DNA from: Sphingomonas sp. KR3-1
GTDB lineage: Bacteria; Pseudomonadota; Alphaproteobacteria; Sphingomonadales; Sphingomonadaceae
Direction of reading: 5' to 3'
Assembly (NCBI RefSeq): GCF_040049295.1
Contig: NZ_JBDZDQ010000001.1
Location: 2,108,001-2,172,000, forward strand
DNA length: 64,000 nt
Part shown: positions 7,888 through 18,920 of the stretch, piece by piece
Layout: each line of letters begins with the position of its first letter
Position numbering within the stretch: position 1 is the stretch's first letter
Translations under genes and position numbers: made by a program
Notes under the pieces: model-generated
Databases searched by the model: none
What the model was told of the DNA's origin: nothing
Seen by the model: the letters and a program-made list of their open reading frames with translations, nothing else

Positions 7888-9228
7888 ATGGCAAGAAAAT
7901 ATTTCGGCACGGACGGAATCCGGGGCGCCACCAACCTGTCCCCGATGACAGCGGCGATGGCGATGAAGGTCGGCATGGCGGCCGGCGCGCATTTCCAGCG
8001 GGGCGATCATCGCCACCGCGTGGTGATCGGCAAGGACACGCGGCTTTCGGGCTATATGCTTGAGAATGCGCTGGTCGCGGGCTTCACCTCGGTGGGGATG
8101 GACGTGGTGCTGGTGGGTCCCATGCCCACGCCGGCGGTGGCGATGCTCACCCATTCGATGCGCGCCGACATGGGCGTGATGATCTCGGCCAGCCACAACC
8201 CCTATGCCGATAACGGCATCAAGCTGTTCGGCCCCGACGGCTTCAAGCTCTCCGACGAGGACGAGCTGGCGATCGAGGCGCTGATCGACGGCGAGGTGCC
8301 GCTGGCGCCCTCCGCCGAGATCGGCCGGGCGCGCCGCGTCGAGGATGCGCGCGGTCGCTACATCCACTTCGCCAAGTCGACTTTCCCCGAGGACCTGACG
8401 CTCGACGGGCTCAAGATCGTGATCGATTGCGCCAATGGCGCCGCCTATCAGGTCGCCCCCTCGGCGCTGTGGGAGCTCGGCGCCGAGGTGATCGCGATCG
8501 GCGTCACCCCCAACGGCAAGAACATCAACGACGGCGTCGGCTCCACCGCGCCCGAGACCCTGTGCGAGACGGTGGTCGCCAGCGGCGCACATATCGGCAT
8601 CGCCCTCGACGGCGATGCGGACCGGCTGATCGTCGTCGACGAGCAGGGCAAGGTGGTCGACGGCGACCAGCTGATGGCGACGATCGCCGGCGGCTGGGCG
8701 CGCCAGGGCCGGCTCGCCGGCGGCGGCCTGGTCGCCACCGTCATGTCGAACCTCGGGCTCGAGCGGCATCTCTCGGCGCAGGGCCTCGGGCTGATCCGCA
8801 CCGCGGTGGGCGATCGCTACGTGCTCGAGAAGATGCGCTCGTCGGGCTATAATGTCGGCGGCGAGCAGTCCGGCCACATCATCCTGTCGGACTATGCCAC
8901 TACCGGCGACGGGCTGGTCGCCGCGCTCCAGGTGCTCGCCGAGCTGGTCCGCGCCGGCGCGCCGGCCAGCGAAGTGCTCCACCGCTTCGATCCGCTGCCG
9001 CAACTGCTCAAGAACGTCCGCTTCAAGGGCGGCAAGCCGCTCGAGGACCCGCGCGTCAAGCAGGTGATCGCCGCGGCCGAGGCCGAGCTCGACGGCAAGG
9101 GCCGCCTGGTCATCCGCGCCTCGGGCACCGAGCCGGTGATTCGGGTGATGGCCGAGGGCGACGACCGCGACCAGGTCGAGGCGGTGGTCGACCGGATCTG
9201 CGACGTAGTGCGCGAGGCGGCGGCCTGA
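7888..9228 (+). CDS. glmM: Phosphoglucosamine mutase
   Basis: GlmM converts glucosamine 6-phosphate to glucosamine 1-phosphate for UDP-GlcNAc, peptidoglycan and LPS synthesis. The 446-residue protein begins [13 protein letters not shown], as family members do. The phosphorylated catalytic serine is S102 in ISASHNP, the same number as in E. coli. The magnesium loop DGDADRLI and the phosphate-binding [12 protein letters not shown] near the C-terminus are present. The ATG at 7888 is chosen by homology; a longer frame beginning TTG at 7807 would cross the divergent promoter region. No strong Shine-Dalgarno is visible. Confidence 0.95.
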   Translation: MARKYFGTDGIRGATNLSPMTAAMAMKVGMAAGAHFQRGDHRHRVVIGKDTRLSGYMLENALVAGFTSVGMDVVLVGPMPTPAVAMLTHSMRADMGVMISASHNPYADNGIKLFGPDGFKLSDEDELAIEALIDGEVPLAPSAEIGRARRVEDARGRYIHFAKSTFPEDLTLDGLKIVIDCANGAAYQVAPSALWELGAEVIAIGVTPNGKNINDGVGSTAPETLCETVVASGAHIGIALDGDADRLIVVDEQGKVVDGDQLMATIAGGWARQGRLAGGGLVATVMSNLGLERHLSAQGLGLIRTAVGDRYVLEKMRSSGYNVGGEQSGHIILSDYATTGDGLVAALQVLAELVRAGAPASEVLHRFDPLPQLLKNVRFKGGKPLEDPRVKQVIAAAEAELDGKGRLVIRASGTEPVIRVMAEGDDRDQVEAVVDRICDVVREAAA

Positions 9229-9230
9229 AC

Positions 9231-9256
9231 GCGCCTCCCGCGCGGGCGGGAGGCGC
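9231..9256 (+). terminator. Hairpin terminator between glmM and the convergent gene
   Basis: A perfect 10-bp stem (GCGCCTCCCG with CGGGAGGCGC) and a six-base loop start two bases after the glmM stop codon. There is no T-tract. The hairpin sits between two converging genes, so it could act in both directions. Confidence 0.6.
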
Positions 9257-9267
9257 GCAGCACCGCG

Positions 9268-10446
9268 TCAGGCCGCGGGCGCCGGGCCGGTACCCCGCCG
9301 CAACGTGTTCACGGTGACGTGCGGAAAGGTGATCACGTTCACTTCGCTCGTGCCCGGGAGCGTGACCGGGATCGTCAGCATGATCGTCTGCGAATATTGC
9401 AGCTGGTCGAAATTCCCCGAGCCATCGTCCTCGATCCAATAGGTCGCGGCATAATTTGCCACTTCGGCATGCTTCTGTTCGAAGCTGATATTGGCAGTCG
9501 TGCCGCCGCCGATATTGGTATCGACGTCGAACTGGAGGAACTGGGTGACGTTGCTCTGGGCGAGCGCGTCGACCAGCGCCTGGTTCGGGTTCAGCGTATA
9601 GGCCGGCACCGGGTTCTCGACCGACTGGGTGCCGTAAAAGGCCTGGATCGCCGCCGCGACGGGTGCCGGGATCATATTGCCCGGCACGTCCTGCGGCAGC
9701 ACCACCGCCGCGGGGATTGTGGGCGCCCCGCTCTGCAGCTTGGGCGTCACGATCTCGAGCGGGGGGCCGTCGGTCTGCAGCAGCGGCTCGGTCACGAACG
9801 CCACATTGCCGGCCGCCAGCACCGAATTGCCGTGCGGCACCGAGATCTGCTTGAAGATGTTGTTGGGCTCGGGCGGCGGTGCGCTGCCGAAGCTGGTGGT
9901 GCCGATCGCATTGCCATCGTCGTCGCCATAGGGGCCGACCAGTTGCGCCGCCGGGCTCAGGAAGCCCCAGATGCCGTTCTCGAAATGGACGATCGTGTCC
10001 TTGGCCGGGCCATCCGCGACATAGACGCGCTGCTCGTAGAGAAGCGCGTTGGAGACCTGGGTGCCGGTGCCGCCACGGTTGGCCGCGGTGCCGTGGATCG
10101 GCGAGAAGGTGATCTCCTCGTAATAGGTCAGGTTCTTGAGGATGAAGCCGAGCGGGCCGCTGATGGCGCCCGGATCGTTCTGCGGCAGCGGCATCAGATT
10201 GTAGGAATAGGGATTCTCCGGCCCGCCCTTGCCGGGGGTCAGGTCCTTGTTGGTCCAGGTGCCGATCAGATAGGAGAGCGGCCCCACTTCCGCCGGCTGG
10301 TCCACCGCCGGCGGATTGGACTGGGCCGGCTCGTTGATCAGCGGCAGGCTGAGGTCGGGCGGTGTGATCGGCGCATCGGCAAGGATCACCTGCCCCTGCT
10401 GCCCGCCGCCGACGCGAATGCGGTTCGATGTAGGTGTCGTCGCCAT
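9268..10446 (-). CDS. Hypothetical protein with a nitrobindin/FABP-like heme-binding-type barrel (tentative)
   Basis: I do not firmly recognise this 392-residue protein. The segment from residue 55 to 160 has the pattern of nitrobindin-like lipocalin/FABP barrels: LSYLIGTW, then YYEEITFSP, LLYEQRVYV and HFENGIWGFL. The barrel appears enlarged by long insertions, and strands continue to the C-terminus (TYWIEDDGSG, IMLTIPVTLPG). There is no signal peptide or membrane segment. The start is ATG at 10446, preceded by GGGGGAA. An in-frame start at 10494 lacks a ribosome-binding site. It is a single gene convergent with glmM. Alternatives are a peroxygenase-like or purely structural barrel protein. 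Confidence 0.6.
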   Translation of the reverse strand: MATTPTSNRIRVGGGQQGQVILADAPITPPDLSLPLINEPAQSNPPAVDQPAEVGPLSYLIGTWTNKDLTPGKGGPENPYSYNLMPLPQNDPGAISGPLGFILKNLTYYEEITFSPIHGTAANRGGTGTQVSNALLYEQRVYVADGPAKDTIVHFENGIWGFLSPAAQLVGPYGDDDGNAIGTTSFGSAPPPEPNNIFKQISVPHGNSVLAAGNVAFVTEPLLQTDGPPLEIVTPKLQSGAPTIPAAVVLPQDVPGNMIPAPVAAAIQAFYGTQSVENPVPAYTLNPNQALVDALAQSNVTQFLQFDVDTNIGGGTTANISFEQKHAEVANYAATYWIEDDGSGNFDQLQYSQTIMLTIPVTLPGTSEVNVITFPHVTVNTLRRGTGPAPAA

Positions 10447-10664
10447 TTCATTTCCCCCAAGTGGAAGTGCAGCAGTCATCACCCCGCATGCCACGCGGCA
10501 AAGCCACGCAGCACGTTGGTCCGGCTTACGGAAATGCGACCTGCTTCTCGGATTTTCCCGTAGCGGTTGAACATCGGATGCTGCGATGGACGCAATAAGG
10601 ATTGCGCCGAAAGAACCGCATCGGCACAGATTCCCGGAGGATATTCTGCTAGGGCGGAGAAGCC

Positions 10665-10889
10665 ATGCTCGAGATGCGCCCCGATTGCGAACGCTGCGGC
10701 ACCGACCTGGCGCCCGATGAGGGCGGCGCGTTCATCTGCTCGTTCGAATGCACCTACTGCGCCGACTGCGCCGATGCCCTCGACGAACGCTGCCCCAATT
10801 GCGGCGGCGAGCTGCTCGATCGCCCGGCACGCGTCGGCAAGGCGCTGGCGAACAACCCGGCGAGCACGGAGCGCCGGTTCAAGGGATGA
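10665..10889 (+). CDS. DUF1272 domain-containing zinc-ribbon-like protein
   Basis: This 74-residue protein matches DUF1272. It contains four CxxC-type pairs (ERCGTD, FECTYCADCAD, ERCPNCGGEL), consistent with one or two structural zinc sites. The function of the family is unknown. It begins at ATG 10665, about 220 bp after the divergent upstream gene. Its stop codon overlaps the first possible thiD start as ATGA, so it is probably the first gene of a DUF1272-thiD-rnhB-lipoprotein operon. Confidence 0.88.
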   Translation: MLEMRPDCERCGTDLAPDEGGAFICSFECTYCADCADALDERCPNCGGELLDRPARVGKALANNPASTERRFKG

Positions 10890-10894
10890 CCGAC

Positions 10895-12044
<1,150 letters not shown>

Positions 12045-12052
<8 letters not shown>

Positions 12053-12674
12053 TCTCAAGTTCGAGCGGAAATACGGGAAGCTGCACGGCGGGCCGGTGGC
12101 GGGGGTGGACGAGGCCGGGCGCGGCCCGCTCGCCGGGCCGGTGGTCGCGGCCGCGGTGATACTCGATCCCAAGTGCATCCCCGAGGGCATCGACGATTCC
12201 AAGGCGCTCACCGCGCCCAAGCGCGAGCGGCTCTCCGCCGCGATCCTCGGCTGCGCCAAGGTCGGCATCGGCATCGCCTCGGTTGAGGAGATCGACCAGC
12301 TCAACATCTTCTGGGCGACGATGCTGGCGATGACGCGCGCGGTCGCCGCGCTCGAGTTCGCCCCCGCCTTCGTGCTGGTCGACGGCAATCGCTGCCCGGA
12401 CTGGGCGCACCGGAGCCACGCCGTGGTCGGCGGCGACGCGCTCTGCCTGTCGATCGCCGCCGCCTCGATCGTCGCCAAGCATCACCGCGACGCGATGATG
12501 ATCGCGCTCGATGCGCTCCACCCCGGCTATGGCTGGGCGAGCAACAAGGGCTATGGCGCCAGGATCCACCAGGAGGCGCTGCGCACGCTCGGCCCGACGC
12601 CGCACCACCGCAAGAGCTTCGCCCCCGTCGCGCAGGCGCATTTCGATTTCGGCCCGCAGATCGCCGCCGAATGA
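12045..12674 (+). CDS. rnhB: Ribonuclease HII
   Basis: RNase HII nicks DNA at misincorporated ribonucleotides and removes RNA from RNA-DNA hybrids. The 209-residue product has the family blocks AGVDEAGRGPLAGPV near residue 20 (the Asp-Glu-Gly-Arg metal site), DDSKALTAPKRE near 48, GGDALCLSIAAASIVAK near 130 and SNKGYG near 167. The start at ATG 12045 overlaps the end of the ThiD-VOC gene by 8 bp. Its own stop codon overlaps the next gene as ATGA. The neighbour ccrM, shortly downstream, is a frequent alphaproteobacterial companion of rnhB. Confidence 0.95.
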
Positions 12675-13072
12675 AGGCTGCCCTCGCGGTGTCGCTCCTC
12701 GCGGCGCTTACGGCCTGCACCGATAGCGCGACCGGCGAAGGCGGAGGGTGTGGCGGGCCGCCGACAGGCTGGCACAGCCCGAGCGACGGGATTGGCGACC
12801 TCAGACCCTTCGATACCGTGCGCGTGCGTGGAGATGGGGTCATGGCCTGGAACGGCGAGCCAGTTCCCGCCGCGATGCTAGAGGACAATCTGCGTCGTAC
12901 CGCCACGGAGGCTCCCACCCCGATGGTCCTGTTTTCATTCGAGGCTGGGGCCCAGTGCCCGGCGGTCCGCAGTGCGCGCCGCATTCTGCGCGCCTCCGCG
13001 GTGTGCAGGGCTGGATTATGTGGCGAGGGTACCGGCTGGCGCCACTATGCCGGCGGCAAGATCGTCTTCTGA
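12671..13072 (+). CDS. Putative small lipoprotein of unknown function
   Basis: The 133-residue product starts with a short basic and hydrophobic signal and the lipobox LTAC (cysteine at residue 16), so a lipid-anchored periplasmic protein is likely. The mature part is Cys- and Gly-rich (GEGGGCGGPP). A segment VMAWNGEPVPAAMLEDNLRR followed by a short beta run resembles, in layout only, the periplasmic domain of ExbD/TolR-like proteins. I do not recognise a family. The start overlaps the rnhB stop codon as ATGA. Confidence 0.6.
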   Translation: MKAALAVSLLAALTACTDSATGEGGGCGGPPTGWHSPSDGIGDLRPFDTVRVRGDGVMAWNGEPVPAAMLEDNLRRTATEAPTPMVLFSFEAGAQCPAVRSARRILRASAVCRAGLCGEGTGWRHYAGGKIVF

Positions 13073-13163
13073 CGCCGTCACCCGGCAAAAATTGCCGCCT
13101 TCGCCGCCGCGGCGGTCGCGCGCCTCCTAAAATGGTGAACAAAGCCATTTCCGGAGCGCGCCC

Positions 13164-14858
13164 ATGTCCTATCTGCCCAATGCCGACGAGCAGGGGTTCG
13201 TCCCCGATGCCGGGCCGGCCGTCGCGGATCCGATGGCGAGCCGCTTCTTCCCGGTGCTCTCCAGCCTGGTCGACCGGCTGGGCGACGGGCTCGATCATCC
13301 CGACGTCTGGCCGCTGCTCGCCGATGCGGCCGGCAACGACGATGTCGTCGAGCTGCGCGACCTGATCGAGATCCTCGAGCCCGGCCAGGCCGCGCCGGTC
13401 TCCAAGATCCTCAACCTGCTCGGCGGCATGCTCCATGCGCTGTCGGTCAACCGCGAGCGCGGGCTCGCCTTCCTTGCCGCCATGGCGGCGCAGCACGCGC
13501 ATTGCCCGCAGATCGCCGGCGCGATCTTCTTCGTCGAGCGCCACGGCACCGCGAAGTCGGCCGACCTCTCGAGCCGCTTCTGCGACGCGCCCTTCGTCAA
13601 GTTCGAGACGCTGATGGACGGCACCGTCGCGCCGTGCTGCTCGATCTGGACGCAGCAGCGGCTCGGCCAGCTCGACGGCAGCACCGCCGACCAGATCTGG
13701 AACAGCGACGCCGCCCAGGCGATGCGCGCCAGCATCCTCGACGGCTCCTATCGCTTCTGCAACAAGCAGCGCTGCACCTTCATCAACGAGGATGCGCTGC
13801 CGCTGCGCGACGACGTCACCGATCCGGCGATGCGCGCGGTGATCGATGGCGGCATCACCGAGATGGCGCAGGGCCCGCGCTGGCTGTTCCTCGCGCACGA
13901 CGTGACCTGCAACCTCGCCTGTCCGTCGTGCCGCGACGGCATCCTGGCGGCGGACGAGGCGCAGGAGCTGCGCTTCGACAAGATCGAGCAGCAGGTGTTC
14001 CGCCCGATGCTCGAGGGAGAGGGCAAGGGCGTGCTGATCTCGCTCTCGGGCCAAGGCGATCCCTGGTCGAGCCCGCATTACCGCTCGATCCTGCGCTACA
14101 TGGCCGATCACGAACTCGACGTGGAGCTCGAGCTGCACACCAACGCGCTGCTGATGGGCGAGGGGCGCTGGGCGCAATATGCCGGGCTCGATCGCTACCG
14201 CGCGATGGTCAACGTCTCGATCGATGCCTGCACGCCCTGGGTCTATGAGCATGTCCGCCGCCCGGGAAAATGGGACAAGCTCCACGCCAACCTGCAGTTC
14301 ATCGCCGCCAAGCGCGCGCGCGGCGAGTTCCGCGAGTTCCATCTCAACGCCACCGTCCAGCTCGACAATTTCCACGAGATGCCGGCGCTGATGCGCCTGG
14401 CGCAGGACCTCGGCGCCGACACGATGCGGCTCTACATGATCCAGAACACCGGCGGGCATCTCGCGCCGCAATTCGCGCGCTGCAATGTCGGCGATCCGGC
14501 GCATCCGCTGCACCAGGCCTTTCTCGAGACGCTGCGTGACCCGATCCTCGGCAGCGGAATCGCGCATCTCTACGACGTCGCGAGCTGGCGCACCCGCGCG
14601 CTCGAGGCCGAGCTGCCGTCCGATTCGCTCCGCGCCGATTTCTCCCGCGAGGCGCTCGGCGACGCGATTCGCGCGGCGGGCAGCGACGCCCAGCGCCGCG
14701 CCGCGCTGTGCGTCGCCGGCCGAATCAGGTTTCCCGAGGATCACAGCCTGCTCCAGATGGAGGCGCAGGCGCTCTACGAGCTCGGCTTCAACCGCCAGGC
14801 GCGCTACCGGCTGAACGAAAGCGTTGCGCTGGGCGGGGAGGCGATCGCGCTCGGCTGA
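13164..14858 (+). CDS. Radical SAM protein with an N-terminal SPASM/twitch-like cysteine domain
   Basis: This 564-residue protein carries a canonical CxxxCxxC cluster motif at C249, C253 and C256 (TCNLACPSC), followed by the barrel features SLSGQGDPW and SIDACTPWVYEHVRRPG, so it should bind a SAM-cleaving 4Fe-4S cluster. Before it, residues 140-204 contain five cysteines (C140, C158, C159, C199, C204) in a context (FVKFETLMDGTVAPCC...IWNSDAAQAMR) typical of SPASM/twitch auxiliary-cluster domains. These usually follow the barrel. The C-terminal 150 residues are helical and unrecognised. No precursor peptide gene is adjacent. The substrate is unknown; peptide or sugar-chain modification is possible. 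Confidence 0.78.
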   Translation: MSYLPNADEQGFVPDAGPAVADPMASRFFPVLSSLVDRLGDGLDHPDVWPLLADAAGNDDVVELRDLIEILEPGQAAPVSKILNLLGGMLHALSVNRERGLAFLAAMAAQHAHCPQIAGAIFFVERHGTAKSADLSSRFCDAPFVKFETLMDGTVAPCCSIWTQQRLGQLDGSTADQIWNSDAAQAMRASILDGSYRFCNKQRCTFINEDALPLRDDVTDPAMRAVIDGGITEMAQGPRWLFLAHDVTCNLACPSCRDGILAADEAQELRFDKIEQQVFRPMLEGEGKGVLISLSGQGDPWSSPHYRSILRYMADHELDVELELHTNALLMGEGRWAQYAGLDRYRAMVNVSIDACTPWVYEHVRRPGKWDKLHANLQFIAAKRARGEFREFHLNATVQLDNFHEMPALMRLAQDLGADTMRLYMIQNTGGHLAPQFARCNVGDPAHPLHQAFLETLRDPILGSGIAHLYDVASWRTRALEAELPSDSLRADFSREALGDAIRAAGSDAQRRAALCVAGRIRFPEDHSLLQMEAQALYELGFNRQARYRLNESVALGGEAIALG

Positions 14859-14904
14859 GCCGGGCGACTATGAGTCTTTTTCGCCACACCCCATATCTTG
14901 TGCC

Positions 14905-16182
<1,278 letters not shown>

Positions 16183-16193
16183 TGGAACCTGAG

Positions 16194-16294
16194 CCCTCCC
16201 CCTCGGGGGGAGGGGTTTGGGGTGGGGCAGTGTCTCACCGAGACCTTCGCCCGCGGACAGCCCCCACCCCAACCCCTCCCCTGAAGGGGAGGGG
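16194..16294. repeat. Inverted doublet of a GGGAGGGGTTTGGGGTGGGG-type palindromic repeat
   Basis: The left copy at 16194-16227 and the right copy at 16261-16294 are near-perfect inverted partners. Each holds a small C-tract/G-tract hairpin followed by GGGGTTGGGGTGGGG. The doublet begins 11 bp after the ccrM stop codon, so it may also end ccrM transcription. It is a different family from the DUF559-associated repeat. Confidence 0.8.
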
Positions 16295-16308
16295 TTATGC
16301 ACTTTCCG

Positions 16309-16445
16309 CTTCCAATGTAGGATTTCGTCTGAGACGGTTTCCCGCATGGCCAGCCGCTCTCTCCGTACCCCGTCGCCGCGCACCCGCCTTGCCGCGGCAG
16401 GAAGTCTCGTGCGCGTGAATGTCGCGGCTTTTGTGACTTTCCGCG
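16309..16445. repeat. Bipartite intergenic element, copy 1 (upstream of folP)
   Basis: Block 1 (16309-16325, CTTCCAATGTAGGATTT) and block 2 (16411-16445, 35 bp containing GTCGCGGCTTTTGTGACTTT) recur at 39346-39503 in the same order and orientation. The middle is not conserved and differs in length. Block 2 is identical in the two copies. This copy ends four bases before the folP start codon. Confidence 0.75.
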
Positions 16446-16449
16446 CCAT

Positions 16450-17538
16450 ATGACCCTCGATCTTCCCCGCACCGCGCGGCTCTATCTCCGCCCCGTCCAG
16501 CTCGCCGATTCGCCGGTGAACCGCGACGGCGAACTCGTCCGCCTTGCCGGCGGGCTCAGCTGGTGCTCGGCGTTCGAGCTGATCGCCCGCGACGGCGGCA
16601 AGCGCGTCTTCCTGCGCACCATTCCCGTCGCCGACCTACCCGACGATCCGCGCATCGCCGCGCTGCTCCAGCGCATCACCGGCCCCCGTGCGCCGCTCCG
16701 CCTCGGCGCGCGGGTGGTGCGGCTCGACCAGCCCCAGGTGATGGCGATCCTCAACCGCACGCCGGACAGCTTCTCCGATGCCGGCACGCATATGGACGAT
16801 GTCGATGCGGCGGCGAGCGCGGGCGTCGACATGGCGGTGGCGGGCGCGGCGATCCTCGATATCGGCGGCGAGTCGACGCGGCCGGGCGCGGCCGAGGTCT
16901 GGGAAGGCGAGGAGATCGAGCGCACCGTGCCCGTGATCCGCAAGCTCGCGGCCGGGGGTGCGGCGATCTCGATCGACACGCGCCGCGCTTCGGTGATGAG
17001 CGCCGCGCTCGCCGCGGGCGCGCACATCGTCAACGATGTCGCGGCGCTGCTCTACGATCCGCGCGCGCTCGAAGTGGTGGTGCAGGCGGGCTGCCCGGTG
17101 GTGCTGATGCATTCGCCCGAGCCGCAAAAGGGCCCGCATGGCGGCGAGGGTTACGCCGACGTGCTGCTCGACGTCTATGACTGGCTCGAGGCGCGCGTCG
17201 ACGCGGTCGCCGCCGCGGGGGTCGATCGCGGCAAGATCCTGGTCGATCCGGGCATCGGCTTCGGCAAGACGCTGCAGGACAATCTCGCGCTGATCAACGG
17301 GCTCGCGCTGTTCCACGGGATCGGCTGCGGGTTGCTGCTCGGCGCCAGCCGCAAGCGGATGATCGGCGCGCTCTCCAACGAGGCGCCGGCAGACCAGCGG
17401 CTCGGCGGCAGCCTCGCGCTTGCGCTCAAGGGCGCCGATGCCGGGGCCCAGCTGATCCGGGTGCACGACGTCGCCGAGACGGTGCAGGCGCTTCGCGTGT
17501 GGCGCGGCCTGCGCGATGCGGCGCTCATCGCAGGCTAA
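16450..17538 (+). CDS. folP: Dihydropteroate synthase
   Basis: FolP condenses p-aminobenzoate with dihydropterin pyrophosphate in folate synthesis and is the sulfonamide target. The 362-residue protein contains MAILNRTPDSFSDAG near residue 98, LDIGGESTRPGA near 135, DPGIGFGKT near 263 and GASRKRMIG near 298. It is about 80 residues longer than E. coli FolP because of an N-terminal segment (residues 1-95) with its own compact composition. The ATG at 16450 directly follows a repeat element and has no clear Shine-Dalgarno, so the exact start is uncertain, although the N-terminal extension is coding-like throughout. Confidence 0.93.
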   Translation: MTLDLPRTARLYLRPVQLADSPVNRDGELVRLAGGLSWCSAFELIARDGGKRVFLRTIPVADLPDDPRIAALLQRITGPRAPLRLGARVVRLDQPQVMAILNRTPDSFSDAGTHMDDVDAAASAGVDMAVAGAAILDIGGESTRPGAAEVWEGEEIERTVPVIRKLAAGGAAISIDTRRASVMSAALAAGAHIVNDVAALLYDPRALEVVVQAGCPVVLMHSPEPQKGPHGGEGYADVLLDVYDWLEARVDAVAAAGVDRGKILVDPGIGFGKTLQDNLALINGLALFHGIGCGLLLGASRKRMIGALSNEAPADQRLGGSLALALKGADAGAQLIRVHDVAETVQALRVWRGLRDAALIAG

Positions 17539-17586
17539 GGAACCGCCCTGCAAACCGGGCCGTTCGCAGGTTTGAAGGAGATTTCG

Positions 17587-18018
17587 ATGCGTGCTCTCGT
17601 CCTCACTGCCCTGCTGGCCCTGTCGGCGCCTGCCCTTGCCCAGGAGCCGGGCCCGCAGGATGCGCGCGACACGGTGAGTGCCTATTATGCCGCGATCGAG
17701 CGCGGCGACTTCCGCACTGCCTATGGCCTGTGGGATCGCGGCGGCCAGGCGAGCGGCAAGAGCTATGCGAGCTTCCGCCAGGGCTTCGCCGCCACGGCGC
17801 ACAGCCGGGTCGAGACGCGCACGCCGCGCAACGGCGATGCCGGGATGAGCCAGCGCTGGATCGAGGTGCCGGTCGATGTCTACGCCACGCTCAAGAACGG
17901 CAAGCGCCAGCATTTCCGCGGCGCGTACACGCTCCACCGCGTCGTTGCCGGGGTGAGCAGCAACCCGGCCGACAGCAACTGGCATTTGTCCAAGGCGAAG
18001 CTGGTGGCGGTCCGCTAG
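17587..18018 (+). CDS. Secreted protein of unknown function (NTF2-like/DUF4864-type layout)
   Basis: The 143-residue product has a clear signal peptide (MRALVLTALLALSAPALAQ) with cleavage after ALA. The mature part starts with DTVSAYYAAIERGDFRTAYGLWDRGG, the helix pattern of NTF2-like/DUF4864 folds, and ends in a beta-rich half (WIEVPVDVYATLKNGKRQHFRGAYTLHRV). No catalytic residues are evident. The ATG at 17587 follows AAGGAG with good spacing. It lies 48 bp after folP in the same direction. Confidence 0.75.
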   Translation: MRALVLTALLALSAPALAQEPGPQDARDTVSAYYAAIERGDFRTAYGLWDRGGQASGKSYASFRQGFAATAHSRVETRTPRNGDAGMSQRWIEVPVDVYATLKNGKRQHFRGAYTLHRVVAGVSSNPADSNWHLSKAKLVAVR

Positions 18019-18023
18019 GAACC

Positions 18024-18773
18024 CTAGAGCCAGCCGGCGGCTTCCAGCGGCGCGATCTGGGCGCGCGCGACCGGCGCTTCGATCCCGCCGGCCAGCTGGA
18101 GCCGGACATTGCGGCCGTCGCGCCGCGCGCCCTGCACCGCCGCGCGCGCCACCCACCAGCTGCGGTGGACCAGCGCGCCGGGCATGCCGTCGAGCTCGGC
18201 GACGGCGTCGCGCATGCGCATCAGCAGGAGGGTCGAGCCCTGGGGGGTGTGGACGCGGACATAATGGTCCTCCATCTCGAGCGCGATCGGCGCGGCGCGC
18301 AGATGCGCCGGCAGTCGCTCGACCAGCCGCGGCAGACCGGGTTCGCCGGGCTCGGCCGCCGGTGTTGGCGGGGCGACGCGGCGCTGCTGGACGAACCAGA
18401 ACAGGGCGCAGACCAGCGCGCCGAGGATGAGGACGTTGAAATACTGCGCCAGCGCCTGGTCCAGCGTCGGCCAGCTCGGCCGGTGCCAGGCGAAATTGGC
18501 GATCCAGGTCACTGCCGTCATCGGCACGGTGACGATCAGGCAGGCCACGGCCCAGAGCGCCGGCTCGGGGAATTCAAGCCTCGGGGCAAGCGCGCGGGCG
18601 GCGACCATGGCGGGGAAATAGAGGAAATAGCCGGCATAGCTCATCGCCAGCCAGTAGATCAGCCGGAGCCCGAAACTGGCCTCGAAGCTGCCGAACGGCC
18701 CGACCAGCGCCAGCACGATCCCCACGCCGAAGATGATCGCGCAGCCGATCAGGATTCGCCGTGCACTGCCCAA
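18024..18773 (-). CDS. Membrane-anchored LytTR-family transcriptional regulator
   Basis: The 249-residue protein has four hydrophobic helices in its first 130 residues (for example RILIGCAIIFGVGIVLALVG and ALWAVACLIVTVPMTAVTW). A LytTR DNA-binding domain follows at about 150-249, with ALEMEDHYVRVHTPQGSTLLLMRMRDAVAEL and the late VHRSWWVA motif. Such proteins sense a membrane or ligand signal without a receiver domain. The start chosen is TTG at 18773, preceded by GGGAGGGAC; the open frame upstream contains no family-like residues. It is divergent from the DUF2306 membrane protein gene, a likely target. Confidence 0.8.
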   Translation of the reverse strand: MGSARRILIGCAIIFGVGIVLALVGPFGSFEASFGLRLIYWLAMSYAGYFLYFPAMVAARALAPRLEFPEPALWAVACLIVTVPMTAVTWIANFAWHRPSWPTLDQALAQYFNVLILGALVCALFWFVQQRRVAPPTPAAEPGEPGLPRLVERLPAHLRAAPIALEMEDHYVRVHTPQGSTLLLMRMRDAVAELDGMPGALVHRSWWVARAAVQGARRDGRNVRLQLAGGIEAPVARAQIAPLEAAGWL

Positions 18774-18920
18774 AAGTCCCTCCCGTTCGCGCTTCGCCAA
18801 ATGGCAGCGCCTCGGGCGCCGCGCCCGCCGGCGAAGCGAAATGCCTGCCCACGTAGCCGCGATTGCGGGCGTTTCGCCAGCCGGCAATCTGCCCCTGCCA
18901 ATAAAGGTGGGAGGCAGGAA

